DNA of 40,614 bases from an uncultured Oscillospiraceae bacterium (GCA_900763685.1 CAAFLF010000043.1:1-40614), one strand, 5' to 3'. Shown: positions 31,220 to 40,473, numbered from the stretch's first letter. Notes: a model not told the origin generated them from the letters alone. Made by a program: numbers and translations.

Positions 31220-33880
31220 TCATTCCTGCCGCAGGCGCTCCACAATGGAACACCTCGCCTCCGCGTGGCCGCTGAGGACCGGGATCAGGCAGCCGAGCGC
31301 GGCGAAGACGGGGATCGCAGCCAGCACCGGCCAGAGGGTGAAGTGGTAGGACAGGAACCAGAACAGGTTTCCCAGAACGGCGTTCATGGCGGGGGCGGTC
31401 AGGAGCATGAGCAGCAGGGCCAGCGTCACCGCTCCCAGCGTGTAGAGCAGCCCCTCCAGCATCAGCATCGTCCGCAGCTGCCGGGCCGTCATGCCCACAG
31501 AGCGCAGAACGGCCAGCTCCCGCCGGCGGGCGGAGATGCCCGTGATGATGGCGTTGGCAAAGTTCAGGATGCCCACCAGTCCCACGATCGCACTGAGCGT
31601 GCCGCCCAGCAGAGAAAACATGGAGCGGACGCTGTCAAATTCCGCCGTGTAGGTGGCCCTGCTCTCGTAATCCAGTTCCGGGGCATCATTCTCTGTGTAG
31701 GTTTTCAGGAAAGACTCCATATCCGCCGCAGCGTCATCCTGGGTGTTGAAGGCGTAGTACATGACGCTGTCCGTGCCGGAGTCCCGAAGGAAGGTCTGGG
31801 CACCCAGAACAAATTCATCGTCGCCGTAGTAGCGGTAGCTGAAGGCGGTGGGCACAGACACCAGCGCCGCCACAGTGTAGGCCACGTCCCGGTACTCTGC
31901 GGCACGCCGCTGCCAGTTGACGCCGCTGAGGTCCGTGCCTTCGGGAAAGACTTCGCCGGTGGCGGGATCGTAATACTCGTATCGCTCCACATAGCGCAGC
32001 GTGACGGTGTCCCCCAGCTTGGCCCAGTGGCTGTCCATGAGGGCTTCCCCGTAGCCATCCTCGCTGTACACGGCGGCGATATAGCGGCCATCCGGGTCGG
32101 AGAGCTTGGTGAGGTCGCCCTCCAGCACCGTCAGGCGATCGAGGGCGAAGGATTCCATGCCGTAGAGCTGGGCGTCCGCTGCCAGAAGGCCGTCCGCGTC
32201 TCGCTCCATGGCGTTGATTCTGGCATCCAGGCCATCCGGGTCCGGCCACCAGGACCTTGCCTGCCGGTAGTAGTCCTCGGTGACGAACTCCTCTACGGCT
32301 GTTGTTTTGCCGTAGATCCTGCCGCCCTCCGTGATGCCGCCCCGCGCGTTGATGGCGTCGATCGCGGACTGGGGCAGCGCCAGTTCCGGGGAGAACAGTT
32401 CGTTGTTTGTCTGGAACTGACTGGCGTTGGCAATGAGGAAATCGCTGGAGACGAAGTTGGCAAGGTACTTGTCCATGTCGAAGCCGCGGGAGAGAGTGAC
32501 CGTTGCGGTCAGCAGCACCACGGCCAGGGACAGCGACAGCACCGTGACCGCCGTCTTGCCCCGGCTTCGGCCCAGGTTCGCCCAGGCCATGGAGAGCAGA
32601 GAGACCCGCTCCGCCTTACGCCGAACGGCTTTCTTTCCGGCGGGGGAGGCCCCCTCCGTGTAGCGCACGGCTTCGATGGGGGAGACTTTGGCCGCCACGC
32701 ACCCGGGACGGCGGCAGGAGAGAAACACCGTGATCAGGGCAAAGAGCGCACTGCCGATGAACAGTCTGGGGTCCGCCGAGGTGACGGCAGCAACGCTGTT
32801 GAGCCGTGCGGTGACCACCGGCGTCAGCACACCGCCCAGCAGCCAGCCAAGCAGCAGTCCCACCGGGATGCCCGCAAGAGACAGCATGAGCGCCTGCGCA
32901 CGGATGACGCACCGCAGCTGCCGGGGCGTGGTGCCGATGGTTTTCAGCAGCCCATAAAACCGGATGTCCCCCGCCACGGAGATCTGAAACACATTGTAGA
33001 TGATAAGATACCCGGTCAGCAGGATCAGAATGAGCATCCCCGCGAGAAGCAGTATCGTGGGGAGATCCAGATTTTCCGACAGCTGTGCGCCGGTGTAGGC
33101 CCAGTTGACCCCGCTGTCGATGTAGCCCTCCGCCGCGGGGGTATCGCTTTGATAGCCGTGGTCACGGAGAATGGCGTCGAAGTCAGCCCGGATGTGCCGG
33201 GTGCCGCTTTTGAGCGTCACGTCCATGTTCCAGGAGCCGGTCATGCTGTCCCGGCCCGGCGGGGTGACGCCCACCTCCCGCAAAATGGCGTTCACCCGGC
33301 TCTCCGGAATGAGGATGTGGTTGGCGATGATGGCGTCATCCGCCTCCCACCAGCCGCAGAGGGTGAAGACTTGGGTGGTTTCATGGCCGTCCACCGGGAA
33401 GGTCACGGTGAACTCCGCCCCCAGCTCCGGCTCGATGCCCAGAAGCCGCAGGACCTTCGTGTCCGTGGCGGCCTCGTTGGTACCCTCCTGGGGAAGGCGG
33501 CCCACGACCGGATCACAGAACATCCAGTGGGCGTATTGGGCGTCGGCATAGCTGACCTCCACATGGGACTTATTGAAGGGAACGTCTGTCGGCATGCCGA
33601 GAAAGCGCCGCAGGCCGGACTGTGCGATACGGGGATCGTCCTTCAGCTCATTGTATTGCTCCTCGGTGAGATACTTGAAGCCGCCGTGGGAAGAGGAGCC
33701 CACCTGACGGAACGTGGTCTGCTGAAAGCCCTCGTTGATGGAGAAGGCGATGGTAAAAAGCGAGGTAAAGAGCATCGCGGTGAGGGCGATGGCCAGCGCC
33801 GCGACGAGATTCCGCGTGCGGTTTGCCTTAAGACTCCGCAGCCCCAGGCTGAACACGCGTTTTCGGTTGGCAACGTTCAT
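31220..33880 (-). CDS. FtsX-type ABC transporter permease (two FtsX blocks)
   Basis: 886 residues with the duplicated layout: N-terminal helix (NLVAALAIALTAMLFTSLFT), first extracellular domain, FtsX block at about 275-390 (LLLAGMLILILLTGYLIIY), a fifth helix (TAVTVLSLSLAVVLLTATVT), second extracellular domain (about 460-740) and C-terminal FtsX block (about 745-880). Such permeases work with a LolD/MacB-type ATPase, mostly in peptide resistance, sensing or lipoprotein handling rather than classic uptake. It begins 12 bases after the ATPase stop. The partner two-component system upstream suggests a signal-responsive system like Vex/Vnc or BceAB-type modules; the substrate is unknown. Confidence 0.9.
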   Translation of the reverse strand: MNVANRKRVFSLGLRSLKANRTRNLVAALAIALTAMLFTSLFTIAFSINEGFQQTTFRQVGSSSHGGFKYLTEEQYNELKDDPRIAQSGLRRFLGMPTDVPFNKSHVEVSYADAQYAHWMFCDPVVGRLPQEGTNEAATDTKVLRLLGIEPELGAEFTVTFPVDGHETTQVFTLCGWWEADDAIIANHILIPESRVNAILREVGVTPPGRDSMTGSWNMDVTLKSGTRHIRADFDAILRDHGYQSDTPAAEGYIDSGVNWAYTGAQLSENLDLPTILLLAGMLILILLTGYLIIYNVFQISVAGDIRFYGLLKTIGTTPRQLRCVIRAQALMLSLAGIPVGLLLGWLLGGVLTPVVTARLNSVAAVTSADPRLFIGSALFALITVFLSCRRPGCVAAKVSPIEAVRYTEGASPAGKKAVRRKAERVSLLSMAWANLGRSRGKTAVTVLSLSLAVVLLTATVTLSRGFDMDKYLANFVSSDFLIANASQFQTNNELFSPELALPQSAIDAINARGGITEGGRIYGKTTAVEEFVTEDYYRQARSWWPDPDGLDARINAMERDADGLLAADAQLYGMESFALDRLTVLEGDLTKLSDPDGRYIAAVYSEDGYGEALMDSHWAKLGDTVTLRYVERYEYYDPATGEVFPEGTDLSGVNWQRRAAEYRDVAYTVAALVSVPTAFSYRYYGDDEFVLGAQTFLRDSGTDSVMYYAFNTQDDAAADMESFLKTYTENDAPELDYESRATYTAEFDSVRSMFSLLGGTLSAIVGLVGILNFANAIITGISARRRELAVLRSVGMTARQLRTMLMLEGLLYTLGAVTLALLLMLLTAPAMNAVLGNLFWFLSYHFTLWPVLAAIPVFAALGCLIPVLSGHAEARCSIVERLRQE

Positions 33881-33892
33881 GTTCCCGCCCCC

Positions 33893-34561
33893 TTACTGCG
33901 TGACGACGCGGCCGTCCTCGACGCGGACGACGCGGTCAGCCAGCTGTGCGATCTCCTCGTTGTGGGTGATCATCACCATGGTTTGGCCGAAGCGCTGGCT
34001 GGTGACCTTCATCAGTCCCAGAACATCCTGGCTGGTCTTGGAATCGAGGTTTCCCGTGGGCTCGTCCGCCAGCACGATGGCAGGCTTGGTAGCAAGCGCC
34101 CGGGCGATGGCCACCCGCTGCTGCTGACCGCCGGAGAGCTGGTTCGGCAGGCTGTGGAGCCGGTCCGAAAGCCCAAGCGTCCTGATGACCTCGCTTACGT
34201 AGTCCTCATCCACCTTGGCGCCGTCCAACTGGATGGGCAGCACGATATTCTCGTACACGCTGAGCATGGGGACTAAGTTGTAGCTCTGGAAGACAAAGCC
34301 GACGCGCCGGCGGCGGAAAATGGTCAGCGCCTCGTCCTTGAGGGCGAAAATGTCCTGCCCGTCCACCAGGACCTTCCCCGCGGTGGGGCGGTCCAGCCCG
34401 CCCAGCATATGAAGAAGCGTCGACTTGCCGGAGCCCGACGTGCCGACGATGGCGACAAATTCTCCGTTTTCCACCGTCAGGTCCACGCCGCGGAGCGCAT
34501 GGACCGCGGTCTCGCCGCTGCCGTAAATTTTTGTCAGTCCCTGGGTCTCAAGGATCGTCAT
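33893..34561 (-). CDS. ABC transporter ATP-binding protein (LolD/MacB type)
   Basis: 222 residues. Walker A is GTSGSGKST (40-48), signature LSGGQQQR, Walker B IVLADEPTGNLD, switch His in MITHNEE. The ATG at 34561 is chosen for GGGAGG eight bases upstream; eight further codons to 34585 lie within a hairpin. It powers the permease just downstream. An inverted repeat with a T run sits directly before it and may regulate the ABC genes apart from the kinase genes. Confidence 0.95.
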   Translation of the reverse strand: MTILETQGLTKIYGSGETAVHALRGVDLTVENGEFVAIVGTSGSGKSTLLHMLGGLDRPTAGKVLVDGQDIFALKDEALTIFRRRRVGFVFQSYNLVPMLSVYENIVLPIQLDGAKVDEDYVSEVIRTLGLSDRLHSLPNQLSGGQQQRVAIARALATKPAIVLADEPTGNLDSKTSQDVLGLMKVTSQRFGQTMVMITHNEEIAQLADRVVRVEDGRVVTQ

Positions 34562-34583
34562 GATAAAAACCTCCCGAAAAAAC

Positions 34584-34619
34584 AATGCTGTAAGGGGGCG
34601 CGGACCACCTTACAGCATT
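34584..34619 (-). terminator. Hairpin plus T run between the kinase and ATPase genes (terminator or attenuator)
   Basis: Perfect 12-base inverted repeat AATGCTGTAAGG/CCTTACAGCATT with a 12-base loop, followed on the minus strand by GTTTTTT. It stands between the histidine-kinase stop and the ATPase ribosome site. It includes GCTGTAAGG, also present in the bceAB control region. Confidence 0.7.
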
Positions 34620-34639
34620 CAGGATAACAGCGCGTTGTG

Positions 34640-35587
34640 TCAGGGTGCTGTCGAGGATATAACGCTTTCGTCACATTTGGACGCTGGAGCCTCCCGGGGC
34701 AGGAACAGGGAAAAGGTGCTGCCCTGTCCCTCCTGACTGCTGACTTTGATGTAGCCGCCCTCGCGCGATAAGATCTGCCGGGTCAGGTAGAGCCCGATGC
34801 CCACGCCCCCCGTCTGTGCCGCGGCGGCGCCGCGGTAAAAGCGGCCAAAAATTTTGGCCTGCTCGCCCTCGGGAATGCCGCTGCCGGTGTCGGAGACATC
34901 GACGCGGACGAACAGCTCGTAGGCGACGGCGCGGACCGAAACGCTCCCGCCCGCATCCGTATACTTGACGGCGTTGTCCAGCAGGTTGCAGAGCGCCTCC
35001 TCCGTCCACTTGGCGTCAAACACGGCGGTCAAATCGTCCGGCGATCCCGCCGTGAGGGTGATCCGCTTCGCCTCCGCCTTGGGGCGGTACTGCTCCACCG
35101 CCCGCAGAATGACCGGAGACAGGGGAGCGGGTTCCGGGTGCAGGGCCAGCACGCCGGTTTCCAGTCGGGAGGTCTTCACCAGCGCTTCCAGCAGGGCCTG
35201 CAGCTTTTCTGTCTGTGCGTCCAGCGCCCCCACGCAGGTCCGGCCCCGCTCGTTCAAGGGCTGCTCCGCCAGCAGCTGCGTGTAGAGCCGGATGTTGGCC
35301 AGCGGCGTCCGCACCTGATGGGAGATGTCACCGATGAGCGCTTTCACGGCGTCCTCTTCCTCCCGCACCCGCCGTGCGGAGATGGCGGAGGCGGACAGAT
35401 ACTGGGCGAAGCGCGCCTCAATGGCCGAGAGCTGGGACTCGTCGAACCGCTCGGCGGCGAACGTGCCGCTGATGGCCTGGGAGAGCATTTCCTCCAGACG
35501 GCGCAGCGTCCTCCGGGTTTTGACCCGCTGCCAGAGAGCGAAGCAAAGGGCAGCCAGCGCGAGGAGGATCAACAGTACTTCTCTCAT
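34640..35587 (-). CDS. Sensor histidine kinase
   Basis: 315 residues with a single N-terminal helix (about 4-20) and no extracellular sensor domain. DHp motif GDISHQVRTPLANIRLY with His 90; N box NLLDNAVKY; G1 DTGSGIP; G2 GVGIGLYL. The near absence of an outside domain suggests that it senses through another membrane protein, plausibly the ABC permease encoded downstream. Its start overlaps the response-regulator stop by four bases (ATGA), so the pair is translationally coupled. Confidence 0.94.
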   Translation of the reverse strand: MREVLLILLALAALCFALWQRVKTRRTLRRLEEMLSQAISGTFAAERFDESQLSAIEARFAQYLSASAISARRVREEEDAVKALIGDISHQVRTPLANIRLYTQLLAEQPLNERGRTCVGALDAQTEKLQALLEALVKTSRLETGVLALHPEPAPLSPVILRAVEQYRPKAEAKRITLTAGSPDDLTAVFDAKWTEEALCNLLDNAVKYTDAGGSVSVRAVAYELFVRVDVSDTGSGIPEGEQAKIFGRFYRGAAAAQTGGVGIGLYLTRQILSREGGYIKVSSQEGQGSTFSLFLPREAPASKCDESVISSTAP

Positions 35588-36267
35588 CCCGTCACCGCCC
35601 AGATGTACCCGATGCCGTACACCGTTTTGAGGTAGACCGGCGCGGCGGGATCGTCCTCCAATTTGGCCCGCAGCCGCCTGACGGTGACGGTCAGGGCGTT
35701 CTCATCCACATAGTCGCCGCCGTCCGTCCAGACGCGGTCGACCAACGCGGCGCGGCTGACGGCGTGGCCGCGGTTTTCCACCAGCGCCCGCAGCAGCCGC
35801 TGCTCGGCCCGGCTGAGCTCAATGGCGGCGCCGTTTTTCCGGTAGACCATGCGCTCAAAGTCAAAAACGAAAGGCGGCAGCGACAGCTCGCCGCTTTTCG
35901 CCGTTCCCCCCCGGCGCAGCCGCGCGTTGACGCGCGCCCGCAGCACCGCCAGGGAAAAGGGCTTTGTGATATAGTCGTCCGCGCCGGATTCCAGCCCGGC
36001 CACCTCGTCGATCTCCAGATCGTTGGCGGTCAGTAAAAGGACGGGAACCTCCGGGCGCAGCGCCTTCCGCTCCCGCAGCAGGGTAAGCCCGCTGCCGTCG
36101 GGGAGGTTGATGTCCAAAATCAGCAGGATGAAAGTCCTGCCGGAAAGCGCCTGCCGCGCCTCCCTTAAACCGCGGCACACGGTGATCTCAGTCTCTGGGA
36201 TCTGCAGCGCCATGGCGATGCCCTGTCCCAGCGCGATATCATCCTCTACCAGCAGAATGTGTTTCAT
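35584..36267 (-). CDS. OmpR-family response regulator
   Basis: 227 residues. Receiver with Asp 9-10, phospho-acceptor Asp 52 (LILDINLPDGSG) and Lys 102 (TKPFSLAVLRARV); C-terminal winged helix (ENALTVTVRRLRAKLEDD) ending GIGYIWAVTG. It is the first gene of the regulator-kinase-ATPase-permease cluster. The ATG at 36267 follows GAGGAGGTCTCAT, and an extended -10 promoter lies 30 bases upstream. Expected targets are the ABC genes downstream; no clear repeat site for it was seen apart from the 34584-34619 inverted repeat. Confidence 0.95.
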   Translation of the reverse strand: MKHILLVEDDIALGQGIAMALQIPETEITVCRGLREARQALSGRTFILLILDINLPDGSGLTLLRERKALRPEVPVLLLTANDLEIDEVAGLESGADDYITKPFSLAVLRARVNARLRRGGTAKSGELSLPPFVFDFERMVYRKNGAAIELSRAEQRLLRALVENRGHAVSRAALVDRVWTDGGDYVDENALTVTVRRLRAKLEDDPAAPVYLKTVYGIGYIWAVTG

Positions 36268-36296
36268 ATGAGACCTCCTCGGAATGTGCTGCCTGC

Positions 36297-36325
36297 ATTA
36301 TAGCATAGCGCCGGAGGGAAGCCAA
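36297..36325 (-). promoter_or_regulatory. Promoter of the response regulator-kinase operon
   Basis: Minus-strand TTGGCT (36320-36325), 17 bases, TATAAT (36297-36302) with TGC directly before the -10, an extended -10 promoter. Confidence 0.75.
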
Positions 36326-36411
36326 ACGGTATTTTAAGCGGCTGTTTCCAGAGCGGGGGGCGAGAGATCCCGACGGCTTTCGAGGAAAGCGTCTCCGCCG
36401 CGCTGGGGCTT

Positions 36412-36475
36412 CCCGGCATAAAACGACCCCACCCGGTCCGCGGGCCTCATCGGCTCGCTCCCATCGGGTGGGGTC
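36412..36475 (-). repeat. Structured repeat, copy 2 (also terminator of the GntR gene)
   Basis: Outer stem GACCCCACC/GGTGGGGTC (36425-36433, 36467-36475) and inner stem-loop GGGCC-TCATC-GGCTC (36442-36456). Compared with copy 1 the inner stem bases changed but still pair, while the loop TCATC is unchanged. On the minus strand it ends CGTTTTATGCC just past the GntR stop, so it probably stops that transcript. Confidence 0.75.
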
Positions 36476-36484
36476 CTTCCTTTT

Positions 36485-37168
36485 TCAGTCCGGTTTCCGC
36501 AGACCCAGGATGGCCATGGCCCGGCGGAGGTGCAGGTACATGGCCCGCTTGGCCCCCGCCGCGTCCCGGTCCCGGAGGAAGGCCAGCAGCAGGGCGTGGT
36601 CCTGGAGGGTGCACTCCGCCAGGGACTTCTCATACTCCGAGAGCCGCAGGGACTCCGCCACCGCCTGATTGATGATGGGGCTCAGGTGGGAGAGGAAGTC
36701 GTTGTGGGCGGCGGCGGCGATGGCCTGGTGGAAGCGCTGGTCGGAATCCGTCCGGTTGTTCCCCGCCAGGATGTCCTGCCGGACCTGCTCCGCCAGGGCC
36801 AGGATACGCGCCAGCTCCTCCCGGCTTGCCCGGCGGCAGGCCAGGGCCGCCAGTTCCGGCTCCAGCAGCAGCCGGGCCTCGAAGAGGTCCGCCAGCCGGG
36901 ACCGCTCCACCGGGAGGTTTTCCAGGTCAAAGCGTCCCGGCAGACTGGCGTTCTCCGCCACGAAGGTCCCCCGGCCTTTCTGGGCCGTCAGGATGCCCTG
37001 GGCCGTCAGCAGCCGGATGGCCTCCCGCAGGGTGCCCCGGCTGACCCCCAGCTGCTCCGCCAGATCGTTCTCATTGGGCAGCCGGTCCCCCGGCCCCCAG
37101 GCCCCGCCGTTGACGATCCGGGCATAGAGGCTGTCCGCCGTCTGCTGGGCAAGATTCCGTTTCTCCAC
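36485..37168 (-). CDS. GntR-family (FadR subfamily) transcriptional regulator
   Basis: 227 residues. N-terminal winged helix (LPNENDLAEQLGVSRGTLRE) and a C-terminal all-helical FCD ligand domain, with metal-site type His residues in RFHQAIAAAAHN and DHALLLAFLRD. The GTG at 37168 with AAGGAG ten bases upstream is preferred; the open frame to 37276 has no better start and crosses the gene's promoter. It is divergent from ilvD and probably controls it, since a GT-N3-AC-core palindrome lies in the ilvD leader. The ligand may be an organic acid, as is usual for FCD regulators. Confidence 0.9.
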   Translation of the reverse strand: MEKRNLAQQTADSLYARIVNGGAWGPGDRLPNENDLAEQLGVSRGTLREAIRLLTAQGILTAQKGRGTFVAENASLPGRFDLENLPVERSRLADLFEARLLLEPELAALACRRASREELARILALAEQVRQDILAGNNRTDSDQRFHQAIAAAAHNDFLSHLSPIINQAVAESLRLSEYEKSLAECTLQDHALLLAFLRDRDAAGAKRAMYLHLRRAMAILGLRKPD

Positions 37169-37201
37169 GCTCGCCGCGCTCCTTTTCCTTCTTTTTGCTC
37201 T

Positions 37202-37230
37202 ATTATACGAAGCTCCCGGAAAAAAGGCAA
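37202..37230 (-). promoter_or_regulatory. Promoter of the GntR gene
   Basis: Minus-strand TTGCCT (37225-37230), 17 bases, TATAAT (37202-37207). Confidence 0.75.
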
Positions 37231-37270
37231 GCTGTTCCCGGATTTTTGGCGGGAGGGGCAAATTTCTCCT

Positions 37271-37330
37271 TGACAATCCCCTGTCCGCTGGTTAAAATGT
37301 GTATAATAAACAAGATATGTTAAACATATT
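37271..37330 (+). promoter_or_regulatory. ilvD promoter and palindromic operator
   Basis: TTGACA (37271-37276), 17 bases, TAAAAT (37294-37299). Downstream lies the perfect 15-base palindrome ATATGTT-A-AACATAT (37316-37330), whose GT-N3-AC core fits FadR-type GntR operators. It lies between the transcription start and the ribosome site, where binding would block transcription. Confidence 0.75.
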
Positions 37331-37349
37331 TTTTGAAAGGAGCCTTGCC

Positions 37350-39008
37350 ATGAACAGCCATCAAGTGACCCAGGGGGTGGACCGGGCCCCCCACCGCTCC
37401 CTCTTCTTCGCCGCCGGATTCACCGAGGAGGAGCTGAACCGTCCCCTCATCGGCGTGGTCAGCGCCAAGAGCGAGATCATTCCCGGCCACACGCACCTTG
37501 ACAAGCTGGCGGAGGCCGTGAAGGCCGGCATCTACGCCGCCGGCGGCACCCCGGTGGAGGTCCCCGCCATCGGCGTCTGCGACGGCATCATCATGGGCCA
37601 CCGGGGGATGCACTACTCCCTGGCCTCCCGGGAACTCATCGCCGACTCCGTGGAGACCCTGGCCGCCGCCCACTGCTTCGACGGCCTCGTGCTGCTGCCC
37701 AACTGCGACAAGATCGTCCCCGGCATGGTGATGGCCGCCCTGCGGCTGAACATCCCCTCCGTGGTCTGCTCCGGCGGGCCCATGCTGGCGGGCTGTGTCA
37801 ACGGGAAGAAGACCAGCCTCTCCCAGATGTTCGAGGCCGTGGGGGCCTACAAGGCCGGGCTCATCGACGCCGACGAGCTCCGGGCCCGGGAGAAATCCAG
37901 CTGCCCCACCTGCGGCTCCTGCTCCGGCATGTTCACCGCCAACTCCATGAACTGCCTCTGCGAGGCCCTGGGCCTGGCCCTGCCCGGCAACGGCACCATC
38001 CCCGCCCCCTACTCCGCCCGGATCCAGCTGGCCAAACACGCCGGCGCCGCCATCATGGACCTGGTCCGCCGGGACGTCCGGCCCCGGGACATCGTGACCC
38101 TGCACTCCCTCCGCAACGCCATCACCGTGGACATGGCCCTGGGCTGCTCCACCAACAGCGCCCTGCACCTGCCCGCCATCGCCCACGAGGCCGGGATCCC
38201 CCTGGACCTGAAGCTCTTCAACGAGATCAGCGAGAAGACCCCCAACCTCTGCCACCTGGCCCCCGCCGGGGAGCACTTCATGGAGGAGCTGGACGCCGCC
38301 GGCGGCGTCAGCGCCGTGATGCGGGAACTCGCCGACGCCGGATATCTGGACACCGACGTCCCCACCGTCACCGGCAAGACCCTGGGGGAGAACATCGCCC
38401 ACGCCGAGAACCGGGACCCGGAGATCATCCGTCCCCTCTCGGACCCCTACTCCCCCACCGGCGGCCTGGCCTTCCTCTTCGGCAACATCGCGAAAAACGG
38501 CTGCGTGGTGAAGCGCAGCGCCGTGGCCCCGGAGATGCGGGTCCACTCCTGCGTCGCCCGGGTCTTTGACAGCGAGGACGCCGCCGTCCAGGCCATCTAC
38601 GGCGGGGCCATCCACCCCGGCGACATCGTCGTCATCCGCTACGAGGGCCCCAAGGGCGGCCCCGGCATGCGGGAGATGCTGGTGCCCACCTCGGCTCTCG
38701 TGGGCATGAAGCTGGACCGGGAGGTGGCCCTGATGACGGACGGCCGCTTCTCCGGCGCCTCCCGGGGCGCGGCCATCGGCCATGTCTCGCCGGAGGCCGC
38801 CGCCGGCGGCGAGATCGGTCTCCTGCGGGACGGCGACATCATCGACATTGATATGGAGCGCTACACCGTCCACGCCCGCGTCACGGAGGAGGAGTTCGCC
38901 CGCCGCCGGACGGAGCAAGTGATGCCGGAGTCCTGGGTCAAGGGCGGCTGGCTGGCCCGCTATCAGAGGCTGGTAAGCTCCGCCGACGAAGGCGCTATCC
39001 TGAAATGA
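37350..39008 (+). CDS. ilvD: Dihydroxy-acid dehydratase
   Basis: 552 residues, full length. It dehydrates 2,3-dihydroxy acids to 2-keto acids in valine, isoleucine and pantothenate synthesis. Visible motifs: GVCDGI (Asp 78), [12 protein letters not shown] (Cys 119, Lys 121), [16 protein letters not shown] (Cys 191 region), [11 protein letters not shown] and [15 protein letters not shown]. The position of the extra Cys found in oxygen-stable 2Fe-2S enzymes reads IPGHTHL, as in the oxygen-labile 4Fe-4S class, which fits an anaerobe. The ATG at 37350 has AAAGGAG seven bases upstream. Related sugar-acid dehydratases belong to the same family, and the divergent GntR regulator leaves that option open, but the sequence reads as IlvD. 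Confidence 0.93.
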   Translation: MNSHQVTQGVDRAPHRSLFFAAGFTEEELNRPLIGVVSAKSEIIPGHTHLDKLAEAVKAGIYAAGGTPVEVPAIGVCDGIIMGHRGMHYSLASRELIADSVETLAAAHCFDGLVLLPNCDKIVPGMVMAALRLNIPSVVCSGGPMLAGCVNGKKTSLSQMFEAVGAYKAGLIDADELRAREKSSCPTCGSCSGMFTANSMNCLCEALGLALPGNGTIPAPYSARIQLAKHAGAAIMDLVRRDVRPRDIVTLHSLRNAITVDMALGCSTNSALHLPAIAHEAGIPLDLKLFNEISEKTPNLCHLAPAGEHFMEELDAAGGVSAVMRELADAGYLDTDVPTVTGKTLGENIAHAENRDPEIIRPLSDPYSPTGGLAFLFGNIAKNGCVVKRSAVAPEMRVHSCVARVFDSEDAAVQAIYGGAIHPGDIVVIRYEGPKGGPGMREMLVPTSALVGMKLDREVALMTDGRFSGASRGAAIGHVSPEAAAGGEIGLLRDGDIIDIDMERYTVHARVTEEEFARRRTEQVMPESWVKGGWLARYQRLVSSADEGAILK

Positions 39009-39046
39009 CCGGGGACAGCCCCGAAAACGGTAAGGGAGGTCACTCT

Positions 39047-40473
39047 ATGTACACGGAAGATAAAAACCTGCGCTTTTCCGGGAGATCAGCCGCGTCCCCC
39101 GCAAGTCCTTCCACGAGAAGGCGGTGGTGGACTACATCCAGCGCTTCGCCGAGGAGCGGGGCCTGACCTTCCGGCGGGACGCGCTGCACAACATCATCCT
39201 CTGGGCCCCCGCCACCCCCGGCCGGGAGGGCGAAGCCCCCCTGATGCTTCAGGCCCACACCGACATGGTCTGCGCCAAGGAGCCCTGGAGCGCGCATGAT
39301 TTCCTGAAAGACCCCATCGAGCTGGTGGAGGAGGATGGCTGGCTCCGCGCCAACGGCACCACTTTGGGCGCCGATGACGGCGCCGGTGTCGCCAACATCC
39401 TGGCCATCCTGGACGAGCCGGAGCTCTCCCACCCGCCGCTGGAGTGCGTCTTCACCGTCCAGGAGGAGGACGGCATGGGCGGCGCCAAGGGCCTGGACGT
39501 CTCTCCCCTGAAAAGCCGCCGGATGATCGGCCTGGACGGCATCCAGGAGGGCACCACCATCTACTCCGCCTCCGCCGTCCGGGGCCGCCACTTCGAGGCG
39601 GCCTTCCCTCAGGCGGATATCCCGGCGGGCCATGGCTTCCGCCTGACGGTGACCGGCCTCACCTCCGGCCACGGTGCCCTCATGATCGGCGCCGAGCGGG
39701 CCAACGCCATCAAGGTCACCGCCCGGCTGCTGCGCCTCCTGGCCAAAAACGGCGGCATCCGGCTCCACCACGTGGAGGGCGGCGGCCTCATCCACGTCAT
39801 CCCCCGGGACTGCGTCACGGTCTTCGCTGCGGAACGGCCCCTGGCGGAAGTGGAAAGCCTGCTCTCCCCCGCCATTCGGCAGCTGCGGCTGGAGTACGCC
39901 GAGACGGACCCGGACATGGACATCCGCCTGGAGGAGACCGGCCTGCCCGCCAGCGCCATGACGGCGGAGGACAGCGGCCGTCTCGCCGCCTTCCTGAACC
40001 TGCTGCCGGTGGGAACCTGGCGGCGGGACCCGGAGATCCTGGAGCGGGTCCGGGGCTCCTTCAACCTCTCCATCCTGCGTCTCGCGGACGGGGAGCTGAA
40101 CTGCGACCTGGTCTGCCGCTCCAACTATCCTGTTTCCATCGACACCCTGGAAGACCTGGCCTCCGGCTATGCCGAGGCCCTCGGCATCACCTGCCGGCGG
40201 ACGCTGGACTACGCCGGCTACCACGTGCCCAAGGACTCCCCCCTGATCCGCCTCTGGGCGGACGTCTGGCGGGAGAAGACCGGCGGCGAGCTGGGGCTCA
40301 CCTTCATGCACTCCGCCCTGGACGCCGGCACCCTCTGCGAGGCCCTGGGCATTCAGGACATGATCGTGATGATGCCCACCACCCTGGAGGTCCACACCCC
40401 CCGGGAACGGATGGACCTGGCTTCCTACCACCGTACCTATGAGTGCCTGAAGGAGATCGTCTCCCGGGCGTAA
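39047..40473 (+). pseudogene. pepD: PepD-type aminoacyl-histidine dipeptidase (M20 family), single-base frameshift
   Basis: The restored product would be about 475 residues, the normal size. Metal-site motifs are intact: LQAHTDMVCAKE, GTTLGADDGAGVANILAI, VQEEDGMGGAKGLD and a C-terminal MHSALDAGTLCEALG. It cleaves dipeptides such as Xaa-His with two zinc ions in the cytoplasm. The ATG at 39047 has AGGGAGGT six bases upstream and encodes MYTEDKNLRF. Then one T is missing in a run at 39074-39077; adding it gives REISRVPRKSFHEKAVVDYI, the normal family N-terminus. As sequenced, only an internal start could give the 449-residue remainder. It follows ilvD by 38 bases and is probably co-transcribed. 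Confidence 0.88.

Noticed and set aside
31265..34276. Plus-strand open frame of 1003 codons
   Set aside because: Mirror of the FtsX permease and ATPase genes. The composition is typical of an antisense shadow and no start signal is present.
30944..36475. Small minus-strand frames beginning MRLADRVGSFYA and MRPADRVGSFYA at the two repeats
   Set aside because: The shared peptide arises because both frames cross the same structured repeat; the sequences diverge at once outside it. This is a repeat, not a gene family.
37320..38918. Minus-strand open frame of 532 codons opposite ilvD
   Set aside because: Shadow frame rich in Gly, Val, His and Asp with no recognisable motif.
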